64,000 nt of DNA from Bugula neritina (GCA_964035545.1 OZ037770.1:10442973-10506972), one strand, 5' to 3'; shown: positions 10,657 to 23,500, counted from the stretch's first letter. Notes: generated by a model from the sequence alone, not told the origin. Numbers and translations are program-made.

Positions 10657-12370
10657 GTGATAAGTGAAAAGGCAGCTGATTGGTCCATTCATCTGACCTA
10701 GTAACACTCTATGGTTACATTACCATGTCATTCATATGATACTTATTGTAACATTATTCTATATTATCATACAGGACTGAGAACTAAGTAGTAGCAGTTA
10801 TTGTATATTATCTTTCTTATAGGAGTGAAAACTTTGTAGTAGGTACTTGCTTTCTATTATTATTATTATCATGAGTCATATTGTATTAATATTAACCACA
10901 TACTAGTTACATTACATAATTTATGCTCTTCAAAACATATTTGGCTTAGAGCTTCTGTGCTTCTGAAACATATTTTTGTAAAAGATGTGCTGAAGTGAAG
11001 GTTCATTCATACTGCAAACTAAAGTAGAAGCTTTTATAGTGTAGAGTATTAGAGATGTTATATTCTTAGTTCTGACTTGTTAGAAGTCAGTCTCTGTATC
11101 ACCTCACTGCGCTGTCTTTATTTTACTCATTGGTGCACCTTGCATATGTCAACTGAATATTAAATATATTCAACAGTTCAACAGAGCTAGTATGCCAAAT
11201 AAATCCTTTACACTGTATCACAGTTATGATGTAGTATTTTATATCTACAGGGCAACAAGGCATATATTGATGATAGTGTTTATTAATTACTCTCTAAGTG
11301 GTAACAGTAGAACCATAAATTAAATCTACAGAGCAACAAGTGTGTTGGTTGAAGTAGAAACTCACAGCAAGTGTGAAAAAACAGAAAGACAATTAAAGGA
11401 TAGAAGGGAGTTTTTTCATAAAACACACCCAGATGTAGGAAAATATGATAGCCTCAGTACCAGTACAACCACTTGTCAAGGAGAGGGTAACTCTTACCCT
11501 GATGTATATATGTGGCCATTTTGTTGAGGAACTCAACTCTATCTTTATCACCTCAGCACTTACAATGTTATTAAGATTTACAGTAAAGTATATTTCATAA
11601 TATTGCTATGTATCTGTTAATGAATGTTTCACCAGCTAGGTACTTTATGTTCTAGTACAATGTTTCTCTATAATATATCACTTTATATTACTCATTGTAA
11701 TTCATATGCTAATGAAGTGAATATAAATAAAGTATAATTAATAAACTCTTACAATTCAGAGCATGTATATCAAATGACAATAGATCTTCTGTAGACCTGG
11801 GGGAGTAGACTGTTGCATCAGAACTGAATAATTAAATATATATATAAGTATTTTCTCATCATGCTGCAGTATAGACATTCTTCAGCTCTGATATTTCCTA
11901 ACTATAGAGTTATATTTATAGTTGATAGTCAACTGCACATATTTTTAGATTTACATACCAGATTTGTGTACTAGTATATGACTTTAACCCTATAAACATA
12001 ACAAACTGTTTCAAACTCTTTAATGTAGCGAGGAAAAATAAAATATTATAATGCAATAATATTTAATGCCATGGTGAGGTATATAACATGTCATGAGACA
12101 AACCAGCTTTAAAATTAATCCCTATTTGTTGTGTTTGTCATGTATTATCATACAATGGTATTGCACAGAAGTTGTTTGCTCTTTGCTGCTATGTCAAGTT
12201 AATGATTAATGCAAGCTAGTCATTTGTTCCTGTCAATTATTGCAATTTTTAGGACTAATTACAGTTGCTAGAAATTTATAAGCATATTTAGAAAAGTGCA
12301 ATATTTATTTTATTTTAAAATAATATAATAAATTGGTATAATAATTGTCTAATGATGTGTCAAAACGCTA

Positions 12371-12481
12371 TGTAGGCTTGTAGGCTTGTAGGCTTGCAGG
12401 CTTGCAGGCTTGCAGGCTTGCAGGCTTGCAGGCTTGCAGGCTTGCAGGCTTGCAGGCTTGCAGGCTTGCAGGCTTGCAGGC
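12371..12481. repeat. 8-bp tandem repeat (GCTTGCAG)
   Basis: About 14 head-to-tail copies of GCTTGCAG or GCTTGTAG. The other units have only one or two copies at this point (for example AGGCTTACAAGCTACAG in unit 1), so the expansion is local to unit 2. Confidence 0.95.
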
Positions 12482-12650
12482 TACAGCCTTTTGCATATAA
12501 TAATATTATTATGGTAAGGAGCATGCATGTCCATAAGCGGAAGATGTAGAAGTAAGACAACCCCGTGCTTCTGTCGGAGAATTACAAAAGGTTAAAATGG
12601 GAGTCGCGCGCTTTCCTTCATACAATAATATCCGGTTGCTATCTTCCGTT

Positions 12651-12661
12651 GGGGATTTCCC
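12651..12661. promoter_or_regulatory. NF-kappaB-like site, unit 2
   Basis: GGGGATTTCCC in the unit 2 copy of the GC-richer island. It is now separated from gene B by the inserted LTR element. Confidence 0.25.
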
Positions 12662-13031
12662 CGAACGCCATTACTAACTTGTGCCATTAGTGTCAGTATT
12701 CTGCTGAATTGCTGATAAAATTTTAGTTGACTCAATAAAACCAAACTTCAGAGTGATCAGTGGCTCAAAGGTGATTGGATCAAACGCTTTAGCTACTGTA
12801 ATTTAACAAGATGCAGTGCTTAATTGTCATTCACTGGCAATTTGCAGCGCTTCCACTGGCCGCTTTATCACTTTTACTTAATCTTATACTTATAGTTATA
12901 GTTATACTTATAGCTATACTCATAGTTACAGTTATTAATATTACTTATTAGTTATTACAGTAGTAGTAGTATTACCATTAGTATTATTAGTGGTAGTAGT
13001 ACTAGTAGTACTTCAATAGTAGTACCACTTT

Positions 13032-13506
13032 TGTTGTGGTGGGTTTTACTAATTTTGAGTATCGTAAACTCACCGAGTAATATATGTAATGCGGCCTTGG
13101 GGTGAGCTCGGGTCGGTGTGCAGTTACGGGTTGATAGCTTGGCTGCGAGGTAACTCCAGTTCCTGTCCGTCTGGTAGGGGTGAAGTTGAGACTCCGGGTT
13201 AGAGTAGTTGGCTGGTGGTGCTCCTCGGTCTATGGTCCTGAGCTAGCACTCACAGACGTACTCTAACACATTCTAATTAGGTTGCATACGTTCTATATAA
13301 CTATTCTCAATTATTCCTCAATCAGTCTCAAGTCTCCCCATTCTCCCATTTTCACTAGGTTATATAGCTATAACACTCACACAAGCCACACCCACGCTAT
13401 AAGTAATATTAATGTCAAACTTAGAGTTGTGCACCCCACACACACATGCAATAGCAAGAGATGACAACTACACATATTTATAATACTTGTAAATCCAGAT
13501 ATAACA
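13032..13506 (-). repeat. 3' LTR of gag-only element
   Basis: On the minus strand it starts TGTTATATC and ends CACAACA, with TG...CA ends. Its sequence appears identical to the right LTR over the compared blocks, which implies recent insertion. Confidence 0.85.
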
Positions 13507-16500
13507 TTCTCCGTCACAATAAAAATTTACAGTTCCACCTGTAAATACTTAACTAGGGGCATTGCGATTTAGGGATAAATATTGCAGTAACAAGTTCAAA
13601 CTATTAGATATGTAATTACTTTAGGACTACTGGACATATTAGAACTTGCAATATATTAGACATTGGGTATATAATTGATATTAATAGACGTATTGGAAAT
13701 TACTACATACATAGTAACTTTTATATATAGCTGTGAGTGTCTACTAGCCTCACAACTGCTTAATAGGGCTGTGAGATTTACTACTACTATTGACCAAGTT
13801 ATAGAATAGGTAACATACAAGAGAACAGCACAGCAAGAATAAGTTCAACTTCTGTCTATTGAAAGTTGCAAATTTCCTTTTGTTACCTTTTATAAAATAG
13901 AGCCTATCAGATAAAATACTATAGATGCATGTATGCTATATATGTATGTATATAATATATATATTTTTTTTTTTGTTGTAGCGATTGCATCAATTACTAT
14001 TCTTTAAATTAAATGAGTTAGCATGACTTAAGTCTGCATTTCATAGTTAACTAAGCATTATAAATTAAATCTTAAAATTAAAAATTATGCAGGGTATAAT
14101 TAAACTACGTAATTGGTAATGATATATAGCCAATTGTACGTGGTTTGTGGCTGTGTAGCCCTGTCTTCAAAGAAAGTATCAATTACTATGTTTCTAGATT
14201 AATGAGATATTATGAGACATATGCAATTTAATCATAAGCTTACTTCCACATTAAATATAATAACCTTTTAACCTGACAGAAGTTGCTAGACCAATTATTT
14301 TGATTAATGACTTATCTAATTCTAAGTAGCCCCTCTTATTAGTATAAAATCGGCAAGGATTAGCATAATTAGTATAATCTATTCTATATACCATCTTTGT
14401 AACTATAGTGGAAAAATTGTAGTCTGCAATGCTATACACACAGTAATAGCAATGGCCTTGTATTATATTCTGTTTATGTAGCACTAAACTCATATCAGCG
14501 TTTACTCTAATTTAATTGTATGTGGGACTTGAACTAAGGACTTATAATTAATTACTCCTGACTTTTAATATTGGCTGTGGTGACTTACATTTATAAGCTT
14601 GTATTCAATGCTAATTGCAACTATATACATATCAAGCACATTATATGGCGTGGGAAAAGGCTATAACGGAGATTGGAGTATGGTGGTACCAGTCTATACC
14701 AATGTAATATGTGATTAAGGATTAGAGGTCTACGTAGATAAGTGTATTTACTGGGGCTAGTATATTTCTTTATAAGGATAAGGCTAACATAATTAATATA
14801 ATATGATGGCTGCATGAGCCTGCTGCAAACTAAGATGTATATAAATATGGGGAGAATGACAATTGATAAAGGCAATAGGCCCGAGTATCTTTATCACAAT
14901 AATAGAAATGTCTACAAAGTAAAATCCAGGACCCAAAAGAGAATGGAAACACCTTCATCGTACAGAGTTGTGTAATATAATATCTCAAGCAATAATTTCA
15001 AGCTGTCTTGCTGGGTAAGGCTTACAGCTCATTAAAGTTTATGTTTGGTCTACTATTTCCTAAACTGTCTAGTTTGATTCACTTAGGACCAGCTATTAGG
15101 TTAATTAACAAAACTAATTCCCCTTAGATTATCACTAATTGCTTCCAATCTTCAGAACTCAACTATGTCAACATTTTCCTAGAGAATGAAAATTAACCTT
15201 TGATTACTACTCCAGCAGCAAGATGATATCAATTCAACGAACACTATAAACCTGTAGATTCACAAGACCTTGTTGTCATACATACTGAACTTTTCCAGTT
15301 CATTGATCATACACAGCAGTTAGAGAATAATAATGGTATGGTGCAGTAGTCACAGACAATGACTAACTACCAGCTTGAGTTTGTCAAGGTATATAGGCCC
15401 GCATGATTGGTAATGAGCTTAATAGATTATTACTTCAAGAGAAAATCTTATAAGGCGATAAGATGTATTATATATTAATTCGATTAGTAATTTGACTAAA
15501 TAGTATTGCACTTAGGTATAGAGGAGTTTAATTAGAGCTAACTGGGGCCATAATCGGGACAATACATGGGAGTGACTGAGGCTGCACGGGTAGCAGCTGA
15601 CATGCCCCATGCGCTGCAGTCACATGTAGCAATGCCAGCCCCCACAGTGCCGTCTCCACATATATCCTACTAACAATAATGCGTATATTCTATTTTTCTC
15701 TTGAAGAAGTAATTGCAAACAACATTAATCCCTGGTAACTCTTATATGAATTTGGTACACATAACTACAGTATAATATTTTTATAGCTAGTTTTTTTTTT
15801 TTTTATGTTTTCAAATAAGTAAGCTTATACTGGATTACTGTAGTGTCATACTAAATGAAGTCGTATACTGTAATACATGAGGCGCCAGCACAAGTTGTGC
15901 TTAAATGTGCGTTGTGGCCAGGCAGCAGCGCTTCATTAATAGAAAATTCACAACATGAGATTATATACATATATTCATCACCAACATATAGGAAGTGGTT
16001 AGTATTAATAGCTAGCATGCAGGATAGCAAAATGCACCAGAGTAATGTGCACTCAGTCTATTTCATACGTCTATGAAATTTAGTCTAGTCAATGTCAGAG
16101 TATAGAGCTCTATGGACGTCCAGTAGTAATTTTTGTTTTATGTAAGGCCTGTAAATTTGTTGTATTTCCGTACGGATTTATGCATGTTGTCGGTATACCA
16201 TTATGAAATTTTATATATTCGATCTGTGTCGGCGTCCCATTTTTCTGTAGTGATTCTACGTACGTGTTGCCCTACTGACGTGTCGTCATGGCGATATAAA
16301 TTATACAATTGTTTTTGGATTTGTTGTTCGGGACAGTTTGTGTTTGAAAGCGCTTTATATAAATATCGTATGTAGCCTATTTGTTGAAGTAGCCTATATA
16401 TTATGACAGTATACTGTGTAGCCCTAATTTTTCGATTGAAGTTTAACGTCATTCTGGACGAGCCCTGTAATTCCATAAAATTGTTAGTATATGTGCACAT

Positions 16501-16510
16501 ACATTGAATG
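13507..16510 (-). other. Interior of gag-only LTR element without recognisable genes
   Basis: AT-rich DNA with only short, unconvincing frames (for example 14251-14493, 14621-14875 and 16201-16521 on the minus strand). None shows pol motifs. A TATA-rich and poly-T patch lies at 13935-13975, and a poly-T at 15790-15804. Confidence 0.6.
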
Positions 16511-16695
16511 ATGGCCTGCAAGCGTCCAACAGCTCGATAGGCTGGGACTATGGAGTAAATAGTATATCGAGTTGGGCATTAGTGGCCTGCACATGTCCAA
16601 CAGCCGGATGGGCTGGGACTACGGAGGAAATAGTATATCAAGTTGGGCATTAATGGCTTGTACATGTCCAACAGCCGGATGGGCTGGGACTATGA
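16511..16695. repeat. 71-bp tandem repeat, about 2.6 copies
   Basis: GGCCTGCA...GTCCAACAGC...GGCTGGGACTA recurs at 16513, 16584 and 16655, a spacing of exactly 71 bp. It lies just downstream (minus strand) of the gag-like stop codon. Confidence 0.9.
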
Positions 16696-16779
16696 GAAAC
16701 TAATATGGAGATTTATAGAAACTCTTAGGCTGGCTACATAATGGGCTAGTAATTTAATTATATAAATACCTATCTAGAT

Positions 16780-18087
16780 CTAGGTACTGAGGGCTTGTAT
16801 TTGGGCTAGGATATTGTTATTGTTCAGACTGCCAGGGGGGAGAGGGTCAAGTCTGACAATAGCTTTTGAGAAGTATCTCAAAAGCTTGTTGGCCAACCTA
16901 TAAATGTATTTGGTGTGTGGGCCGAATTTTGGCTTACTCAACTTAGGAAAAATTATTTTGTAATTTCCAAGTAATAGAATACCGTTATGCCCTTGGGTTT
17001 GACATTTAACCCTGCCACTTGAGTAGATGTCTTTACCCAGTTTAAAGATAAAAGTGACGCCAAAATAAATGCTTGTGATGGTGTACACCAGGTGTTGTAG
17101 AGTAGAGAAAAGCATGTATACAAGAAGATATATGGCTGCTGTCACAGGGTGATTGCACACATTAAATACCTTATCAGAGGCTTTTGAGCTTGAGTGAAGG
17201 TTGGTTGTGGCAGTCATCACATCCTGATGAAGGCTTGCAGCTATCTTCTCTTCTGGTGAGACTTTGATAGTAGGTCGGACTTGCTCTCCAGTAGCTGAAC
17301 ATGGCGGTGCCGATGAACAGCTGGGGTTGATACCTTCTGCCTCAGTGGCACCGTCTGAGGTTGCAGGTATCTCCGTTGCTGGGTCGCAGTGCTGGGTGCT
17401 TCCGGCAGGTTGTGGGATGGAGAATCTGGACTCAGGGGTCTGGATGTTAGATTCTTCATCTGCCGATCTGCACTCTGAACCTACTTTAGTAATAATACTG
17501 GCGCAGATATGGCATTTGGTAGGTTTCCTACTCGGACTGTCCACACTATGCTTATAGCAAAGTGTGAACAACTCTTCTATGGTTGGTGGATTTTTAAACC
17601 TACCTGCCAGTTGTGGCAGCAAAATGTAACTTAGCTCACGGTTACCTACGCCAGTAGCAAAAGTCTCACCTATAATTGTAAGTTTTGAGCCACTATCTAG
17701 CATATATAGATTATTGCCCTCATCGATAACTCTACATAAAAAGTCTTCTGTAGACTCATGGGCCCTAATATGGAGGTCTAGGAACTTTTTCATCTTTGTA
17801 GAGTGGTTTTTATTAAACTTTTTGTCAAGAACATTAATCAGGGTGTCAAATGAGATTTGGAAATTTGTAGACCTTACAATGTTCTGATAACTTTGTTTTG
17901 CATTACCATAGAGACAAAGGCCTAGGAATTTAACACTTTGCTCATCTGTGAGGTTGAGAACTTTTGCTCGATAGCTAAAATCAGCTTTGGTTCGATACCA
18001 ATTGTCAGAAATATCACCAAATTGATGAACAAAAGCCCAACTTTTGGGGCATCTAAATAAGTGGCACCAGTCACTACATGTGGCCAT
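16780..18087 (-). CDS. Gag-like protein with a C-terminal hydrophobic segment
   Basis: The frame is 435 codons long with its ATG at 18087, about 0.3 kb after the primer-binding site. The N-terminal half (residues about 15-190) is helical with gag capsid-like features: KVLNLTDEQSVKFLGLCLYG, then a KKFLDLHIRAHESTEDFLCRV block like the retrotransposon gag consensus. A CHIC pair follows at about 193, but there is no CCHC zinc knuckle. The middle is Pro/Ser/Thr-rich. Unusually, residues about 315-350 (AAIYLLVYMLFSTLQHLVY and onwards) are strongly hydrophobic, like one or two membrane spans. It probably forms particles for the element. Membrane targeting is inference. Confidence 0.7.
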   Translation of the reverse strand: MATCSDWCHLFRCPKSWAFVHQFGDISDNWYRTKADFSYRAKVLNLTDEQSVKFLGLCLYGNAKQSYQNIVRSTNFQISFDTLINVLDKKFNKNHSTKMKKFLDLHIRAHESTEDFLCRVIDEGNNLYMLDSGSKLTIIGETFATGVGNRELSYILLPQLAGRFKNPPTIEELFTLCYKHSVDSPSRKPTKCHICASIITKVGSECRSADEESNIQTPESRFSIPQPAGSTQHCDPATEIPATSDGATEAEGINPSCSSAPPCSATGEQVRPTIKVSPEEKIAASLHQDVMTATTNLHSSSKASDKVFNVCNHPVTAAIYLLVYMLFSTLQHLVYTITSIYFGVTFIFKLGKDIYSSGRVKCQTQGHNGILLLGNYKIIFPKLSKPKFGPHTKYIYRLANKLLRYFSKAIVRLDPLPPGSLNNNNILAQIQALST

Positions 18088-18387
18088 TGTGTGACATAAA
18101 ATGATATAGGCTATTTATATATGAAATTTGTATGAAATTTGTTTGTGTAAGCCTATGTATGGTTAATCATTTTTGCTTGCACAATAAATGATATAGTATT
18201 TCCACCCCATATTTAAAACAGACACGTCCTCGTGTCAATTTGTGCACAAATCAACAGTAAGATAAAAACAAGCCACATGAAAAAAACAAATTGGAAAAAA
18301 AACTAACTGTACGGGACTTCTATGGCAGTCTCAACTAATAAAACACACAGATAGACTGAGAAACTGGAGCGGTGCACGAGATCGAAT

Positions 18388-18400
18388 GGCACCTCCACCA
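18388..18400 (-). other. Primer-binding site of gag-only element
   Basis: TGGTGGAGGTGCC begins two bases inside the 5' LTR on the minus strand. The TGG start is what pairing with a tRNA CCA end requires. I could not assign the tRNA. Confidence 0.6.
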
Positions 18401-18402
18401 AA

Positions 18403-18877
18403 TGTTGTGGTGGGTTTTACTAATTTTGAGTATCGTAAACTCACCGAGTAATATATGTAATGCGGCCTTGGGGTGAGCTCGGGTCGGTGTGCAGTTACGG
18501 GTTGATAGCTTGGCTGCGAGGTAACTCCAGTTCCTGTCCGTCTGGTAGGGGTGAAGTTGAGACTCCGGGTTAGAGTAGTTGGCTGGTGGTGCTCCTCGGT
18601 CTATGGTCCTGAGCTAGCACTCACAGACGTACTCTAACACATTCTAATTAGGTTGCATACGTTCTATATAACTATTCTCAATTATTCCTCAATCAGTCTC
18701 AAGTCTCCCCATTCTCCCATTTTCACTAGGTTATATAGCTATAACACTCACACAAGCCACACCCACGCTATAAGTAATATTAATGTCAAACTTAGAGTTG
18801 TGCACCCCACACACACATGCAATAGCAAGAGATGACAACTACACATATTTATAATACTTGTAAATCCAGATATAACA
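18403..18877 (-). repeat. 5' LTR of gag-only element
   Basis: Direct repeat of 13032-13506, equal in length, offset exactly 5371 bp at both ends. As the upstream LTR on the minus strand it would hold the promoter. Confidence 0.85.
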
Positions 18878-20594
18878 CTTTTAGTGAAGTACTAGTGTTT
18901 TTACTAGCAGTACTACTACTAGTACTTCACTAGTGATTAGTGAAGTACTAGTACTAGTAGAAAGTAGTAGTAGTAGTTGTTGGCACTATCACTATGGCTA
19001 TTAATTGAAAATTCGTTTTGAATTTGACTTTCAAATTCAACACTGATTATGAACTAGAATACTATTATGAGTATCATTTTTAAACTCAGTATGAGTATCA
19101 GCATGACTATGAGACATGAGGTTAAGTTAGAGTATTCGTTGATTAAGTTTAATAGTATTACTATTATTTTTAGTATCACTTTGACTTATAGTTATATTAT
19201 TAGTATTAGCAATAGTATTACTGATACTAATACTGTAATAGTATTAAAGTATTACGACTGCTACAACTGTTAGAATCATTATCATATTCATACTGTTAGC
19301 CATAGTGACACTGTCTTTTGATAGTGATACTAATAGTAACAATATCAAATAACTACCACTTTTTGAAATAGAATGTGATTAATGAAAATGCATGTGAGTG
19401 ACTATCACTATCACTTACACTATCACTCTGACTATGGTTTTTTGCTGCGTGTTTGTTGGTAACCACTACCCTAACCAATAATCATTATAAATATAAGCCT
19501 CTTTGCACTTTAAAACTACTACTATGACTATGGGTATCGCACTGTAGGTACCAGTATAACAAACAGAAGTGTTATTATATATCAGTTATCATGTTGGTTG
19601 TGATTAATGAATAAATTATTATAATTCTAGTTACTGTGAAAGATTAAATCATTGTCATCAGTGTTATGAATAATAACCTATAAGTATGAGTATCGATATG
19701 AGTGTAAGTATGATTATCTGAATACCAAAACATATAATACTGAGTCTCATACTTATAGTTACTATAAGTATGAGACTCCCAGTATCAATATTCAGGTTGA
19801 CATTTACCTGCATTAGCCATTCACTGAATCAATTTGATTTCAAGTATCAACATATGTGACCTGACACCACAAAACAGGAGAGGTATATAAAATTTCCAAA
19901 ACTTAGATATAATTATGAAATGATAGAGCAGACTTTTCCAAACATTTTGCACTTTATTTAAAGTCTCTAGCACAAATAGAACTTGAGATATCAACATCAG
20001 CCATTCACTGAATGAGTATCAACATATAGTTAAGATCGAATATGAATATCAAGTTGAACACCACTGTTAAGTGAAAGTGATTATTAGTATCACTCTGACT
20101 ATCCATAATACTAAGAGTAGAAGTAACACTATCCTTATTCTATGTTCTAAATATAAGTTTTCAATTTATTGTGAATATTTATAACTACATGACATAGTAC
20201 AATATGTGTACAGCATTCAGTTGGCTAATCAAATCTTGGAAATCTTTTCGATTCAATAGTTGAAAATTTTAAGCAATTCAAGTCAAATGATTTTATCAAA
20301 TTAGTTATTATTAATTATCAACTGCTTATACTTAATGTTTTTACTTTTAATCTGTCTCTTTTGTATTGCTTTTTTTATATTAGAGGGACATGCAGTTTTA
20401 ATTCATGGGATTTCACTGTAACTCAGTAATTTAGTGCTGGTTCTTAATAATACACATATTACGTGTATTTTAAATGCTTCTAGACATTAGTTTTGTTTGT
20501 TTTATTTTTCTCTTACAATTCTTTGTTAAAAAAATTTTCTAAAAAAATTGTTTTTATGTAAAGCTTACATTTTCCTTTTATAGGGTAGGTCTAA
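18878..20594. other. Upstream region of gene B
   Basis: Continues the interrupted hairpin tract, then matches unit 1 positions 4800-6035. It holds the palindrome at 19742-19778. A splice acceptor (TTTTATAG) lies about 10 bases before the start codon, so a non-coding exon is expected somewhere here or upstream. Confidence 0.5.
19742..19778. promoter_or_regulatory. 37-bp palindrome upstream of gene B
   Basis: Same hairpin as 5359-5395, but arm position 7 is C and its partner (position 31) is G, where unit 1 has T and A. Both arms changed together, so pairing stays perfect. Confidence 0.5.
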
Positions 20595-23500
20595 ATGGCA
20601 GAGGCTGCAGTGGAAAAAGTTGTGTGTGGATTCTGTTTACTTGAAGAAGGTTTAGAGAATCCCAAGTGTCTACCATGTGGTCATGTACACTGTTTACTGT
20701 GTCTCACTCGTAATGTTGATGTGAATGACATGATCAGGTGTCCCTGGTGTAGGTAAGTCAGTTTTATATAGGCAGAGCTGAGACATACTGCTGGTAATAA
20801 GTCAACTATTTTCATTTTAAAGGATATTTTTTACCTCATTATGTTATATATGATTTTTATTACTGATGAATAATTCTGTGTCTTGTAACAGGGAAGTGTT
20901 TGATGTGAGAGTGGAGAATCTTCCATCTGCTGATGTAGAGGACAACTCCGTATCATGTGACATCTGCACTAAGAAAGGAATAGAGAAAGTACCAGCAGTA
21001 ACCTACTGTACTGTGTGTCGTAAACTATTCTGTAGAAAACATGAGGAGGTAATTCCCTAACATAACTCTTTTTAAATCAGTTTATGACTGTTGCTGTGTT
21101 TATTTTACTGTTGCTAAGCTTTTCAATGCAAATAATTAGTTATAAATTTACTTTAGTCTAGAGTGCTTTTATTTTATTTATGACACCCTTCACAATATGA
21201 CAATCTTTTTAAATATGTATTCTGTTATATTCAGTCACATGATGAAACTGGAGATGACCACCAGAAGATGACCATCTCTGACTACAGAATACAAGCCAAG
21301 AGACTGGAGAAAAGAGTTTGTCCCAAACACACAGCATATCCTTACTCACAGGGATGTAGAGTCTGTGCTCAGCTGTTCTGTGTGCAGTGTGTATCTCAGA
21401 CTAACTTGTGTGTTGGAGGTAACTCTACTGCTCTTATATCCTTTCATATTATTACTTCAGAGCTTTTTACTTGTATTTAGAGTATTTTTGAGTAATTAGT
21501 CTTAGTAGGCCACAGTGTCAATCAACAATTTCTACTCACCCTTTCCTTTGGAAGTTCGCATTCCATTATTGTTCATTAATCGCAGAAAAGAAGGTGAAAT
21601 ACTTACTATATAAACACTTTACCCAATTATATTTGTAATACTTAGAAACAATTTACCCAATGAAATCAAGAATAACCCATTAAACTCAAGATTTTAGAGT
21701 TCTTGTAGCTGAGTCTTTTTGATTGCATATGTGTGTAGTTTTATGATTTGTTTCCTTGTTCGTTATGCTTTCTGGTGAACCAATTAATGGAGCATGTTGG
21801 ATGTCTTGTGGCATCAGAAGCAAATGAAAATTGAGCCATTCTTATACACAAGAAGTTATCCACTCCTGTAAAATTCAGATTAGACGTGTTAATTGGAATC
21901 CATAAATCTCAAGAGTTCAAATAGGGTTCAGGCAGGAAAAACTGGGTCTCATTACTTGTAATATCTAAGTTAATCCACAACCTGAATACATGCTAAAATA
22001 GTGCTAGGTGGCATGGGAGTTTGTTAGTTCATTGAAGTATATAATGTCAAGGAAAGGCAATTTTATTAAAGTATTACTAGTGATATTGTGCTCCTGTGTC
22101 CCATTTGAATAAATACTGTGCCTGATTTAATAAAAGAGCCCTTTCTATCAGGGGCTCTCCCACAGGGATGGTGACTATAAACTTGCATTAGTTTTGTTAA
22201 TAGTGATGTTGTCATTGTTATTCAAGCAAATATAGATGTACATATGATTACATCACTGTGATGTAGATTCAGAACACAAGATGGTTAGTCTAGATGAACT
22301 TATCACACAGTTGACAAACATAGAAGAACTGATAACTACTGAAGATAAGACATATCATCTCTTCAAACAGATATCTAAGGCTATATCTGACTTTGATACT
22401 GAGACTGAAGACTTGCCGAGTATTCTTCATACACAGAGAGATGAACAGGTGAGATTCTGAAGAACACAGGCTACTCTCATGTGTTTTCATAGTTCTGTAA
22501 GATGTTATTGGTTGGTTAATGTCTAAGAAATTGTGATTAGTTTGTTTTACTGTAATTCTCATAGTATACAGCCAGACAAAGTGAAAGGGCCTGACTGATT
22601 GTTGTAAGTCTAGGAAGTGCTAAGCAATAATCCAGCTAAGAGATCTGAGTTTATTTTACTTTGTATTTGTATTCCCATTTCCAAATTAAGGTGGGGATGT
22701 TGATTTTGTACCACAACTTTTTTATAGGCTTTAGGCTGTTTTCATTTATTTTAATTGAGCAATTAATATTTATAAGCTTTTGCTTCAAGTTCAATTTACA
22801 TTTGCTCAGATAGTTTTAATTCTTCTATAAGGTACATGAAATAATTCTGACAGACTTGTGTCGTGCCTTTGATTGTGCACCTGTCACAAATTCTCAAACA
22901 GCCTAATTAAATTTTGAAGATTTATAACAAGTATACCTATAATTAAAGCTATTAATTTCTTTTGTTTATTTGTACCACTAAATGTGTGTGAATAACCATC
23001 AATGGTTTAAATAGGCTTTTTATTTATTGGCTTGTGAAAAAAGCTGCTTATCACTACAAACTGAGTCATTGTTTGATTTGACTTAAAGTGTATTTCCTGC
23101 GTCCTGATTTGATTTTGCCAGGAATAATCTTGACTTCCCGCTTGCAGTGACTTCAACTTTAGAAAGTTTTACTATAATTCTTACTTATATAAGTTATATT
23201 TTAGTTGACTGAAGTAAGACTAAAGTATGAGAAACTGGAGAAGGAATTCTTAGCTAGTAGAAAGAAGACTAAAGAGGAACTGAACAGATACATGGAGAGA
23301 GAAATTGGAACTGTTTTGTCTCAACTGAGTAACGGTAGAATGAAGATAGAAGCTCAACTTAAGCGAAACAACCAGGCAAGTAGAATTTTATCAGTTATCA
23401 TAGCAGTATAGTGACTATTTGAATTAATAACAATAAATACTTGTAGTAATGAAAACTAGAAATTATTTTTGATGATATGTACTTGTAATATATTATATTA

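Larger units (their letters stand above)
1..10769 (+). repeat. Tandem unit 1 of TRIM-like gene array
   Basis: The sequence beginning TACAGGACTGAGAACTAAG at base 1 recurs at 10770, 27519 and 45012 (one substitution in the last), and long stretches after each are nearly identical. The window is therefore built from direct repeats, each carrying a spacer, an upstream low-complexity region and one eight-exon gene. Unit 1 is the least disturbed copy, with only a 0.6 kb insertion. The start point is arbitrary because the window opens inside the array. Confidence 0.9.
13032..18877 (-). mobile_element. LTR retroelement with only a gag-like gene
   Basis: Two direct 475-bp repeats (13032-13506 and 18403-18877) bound a 4.9 kb interior. 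CTTT (ACTTT if shifted one base) flanks both sides, and the host hairpin tract is continuous across the insertion. A primer-binding site next to the right LTR and the gag-like frame show minus-strand orientation. The interior below gag (13507-16779) has no reverse transcriptase, RNase H, protease or integrase motif in any frame I read. It would need proteins from another element to move. Confidence 0.85.

Noticed and set aside
12360-12560. Minus-strand frame repeating QACKPASL
   Set aside because: A translation of the 8-bp tandem repeat, not a protein.
16511-16695. Regularly spaced repeats suggesting CRISPR
   Set aside because: Units are contiguous 71-bp tandem copies with no unique spacers, in an animal LTR element.
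18371-18400. Sequence resembling the 3' end of a tRNA including CCA
   Set aside because: No cloverleaf can be formed upstream. It is explained as the primer-binding site of the LTR element.
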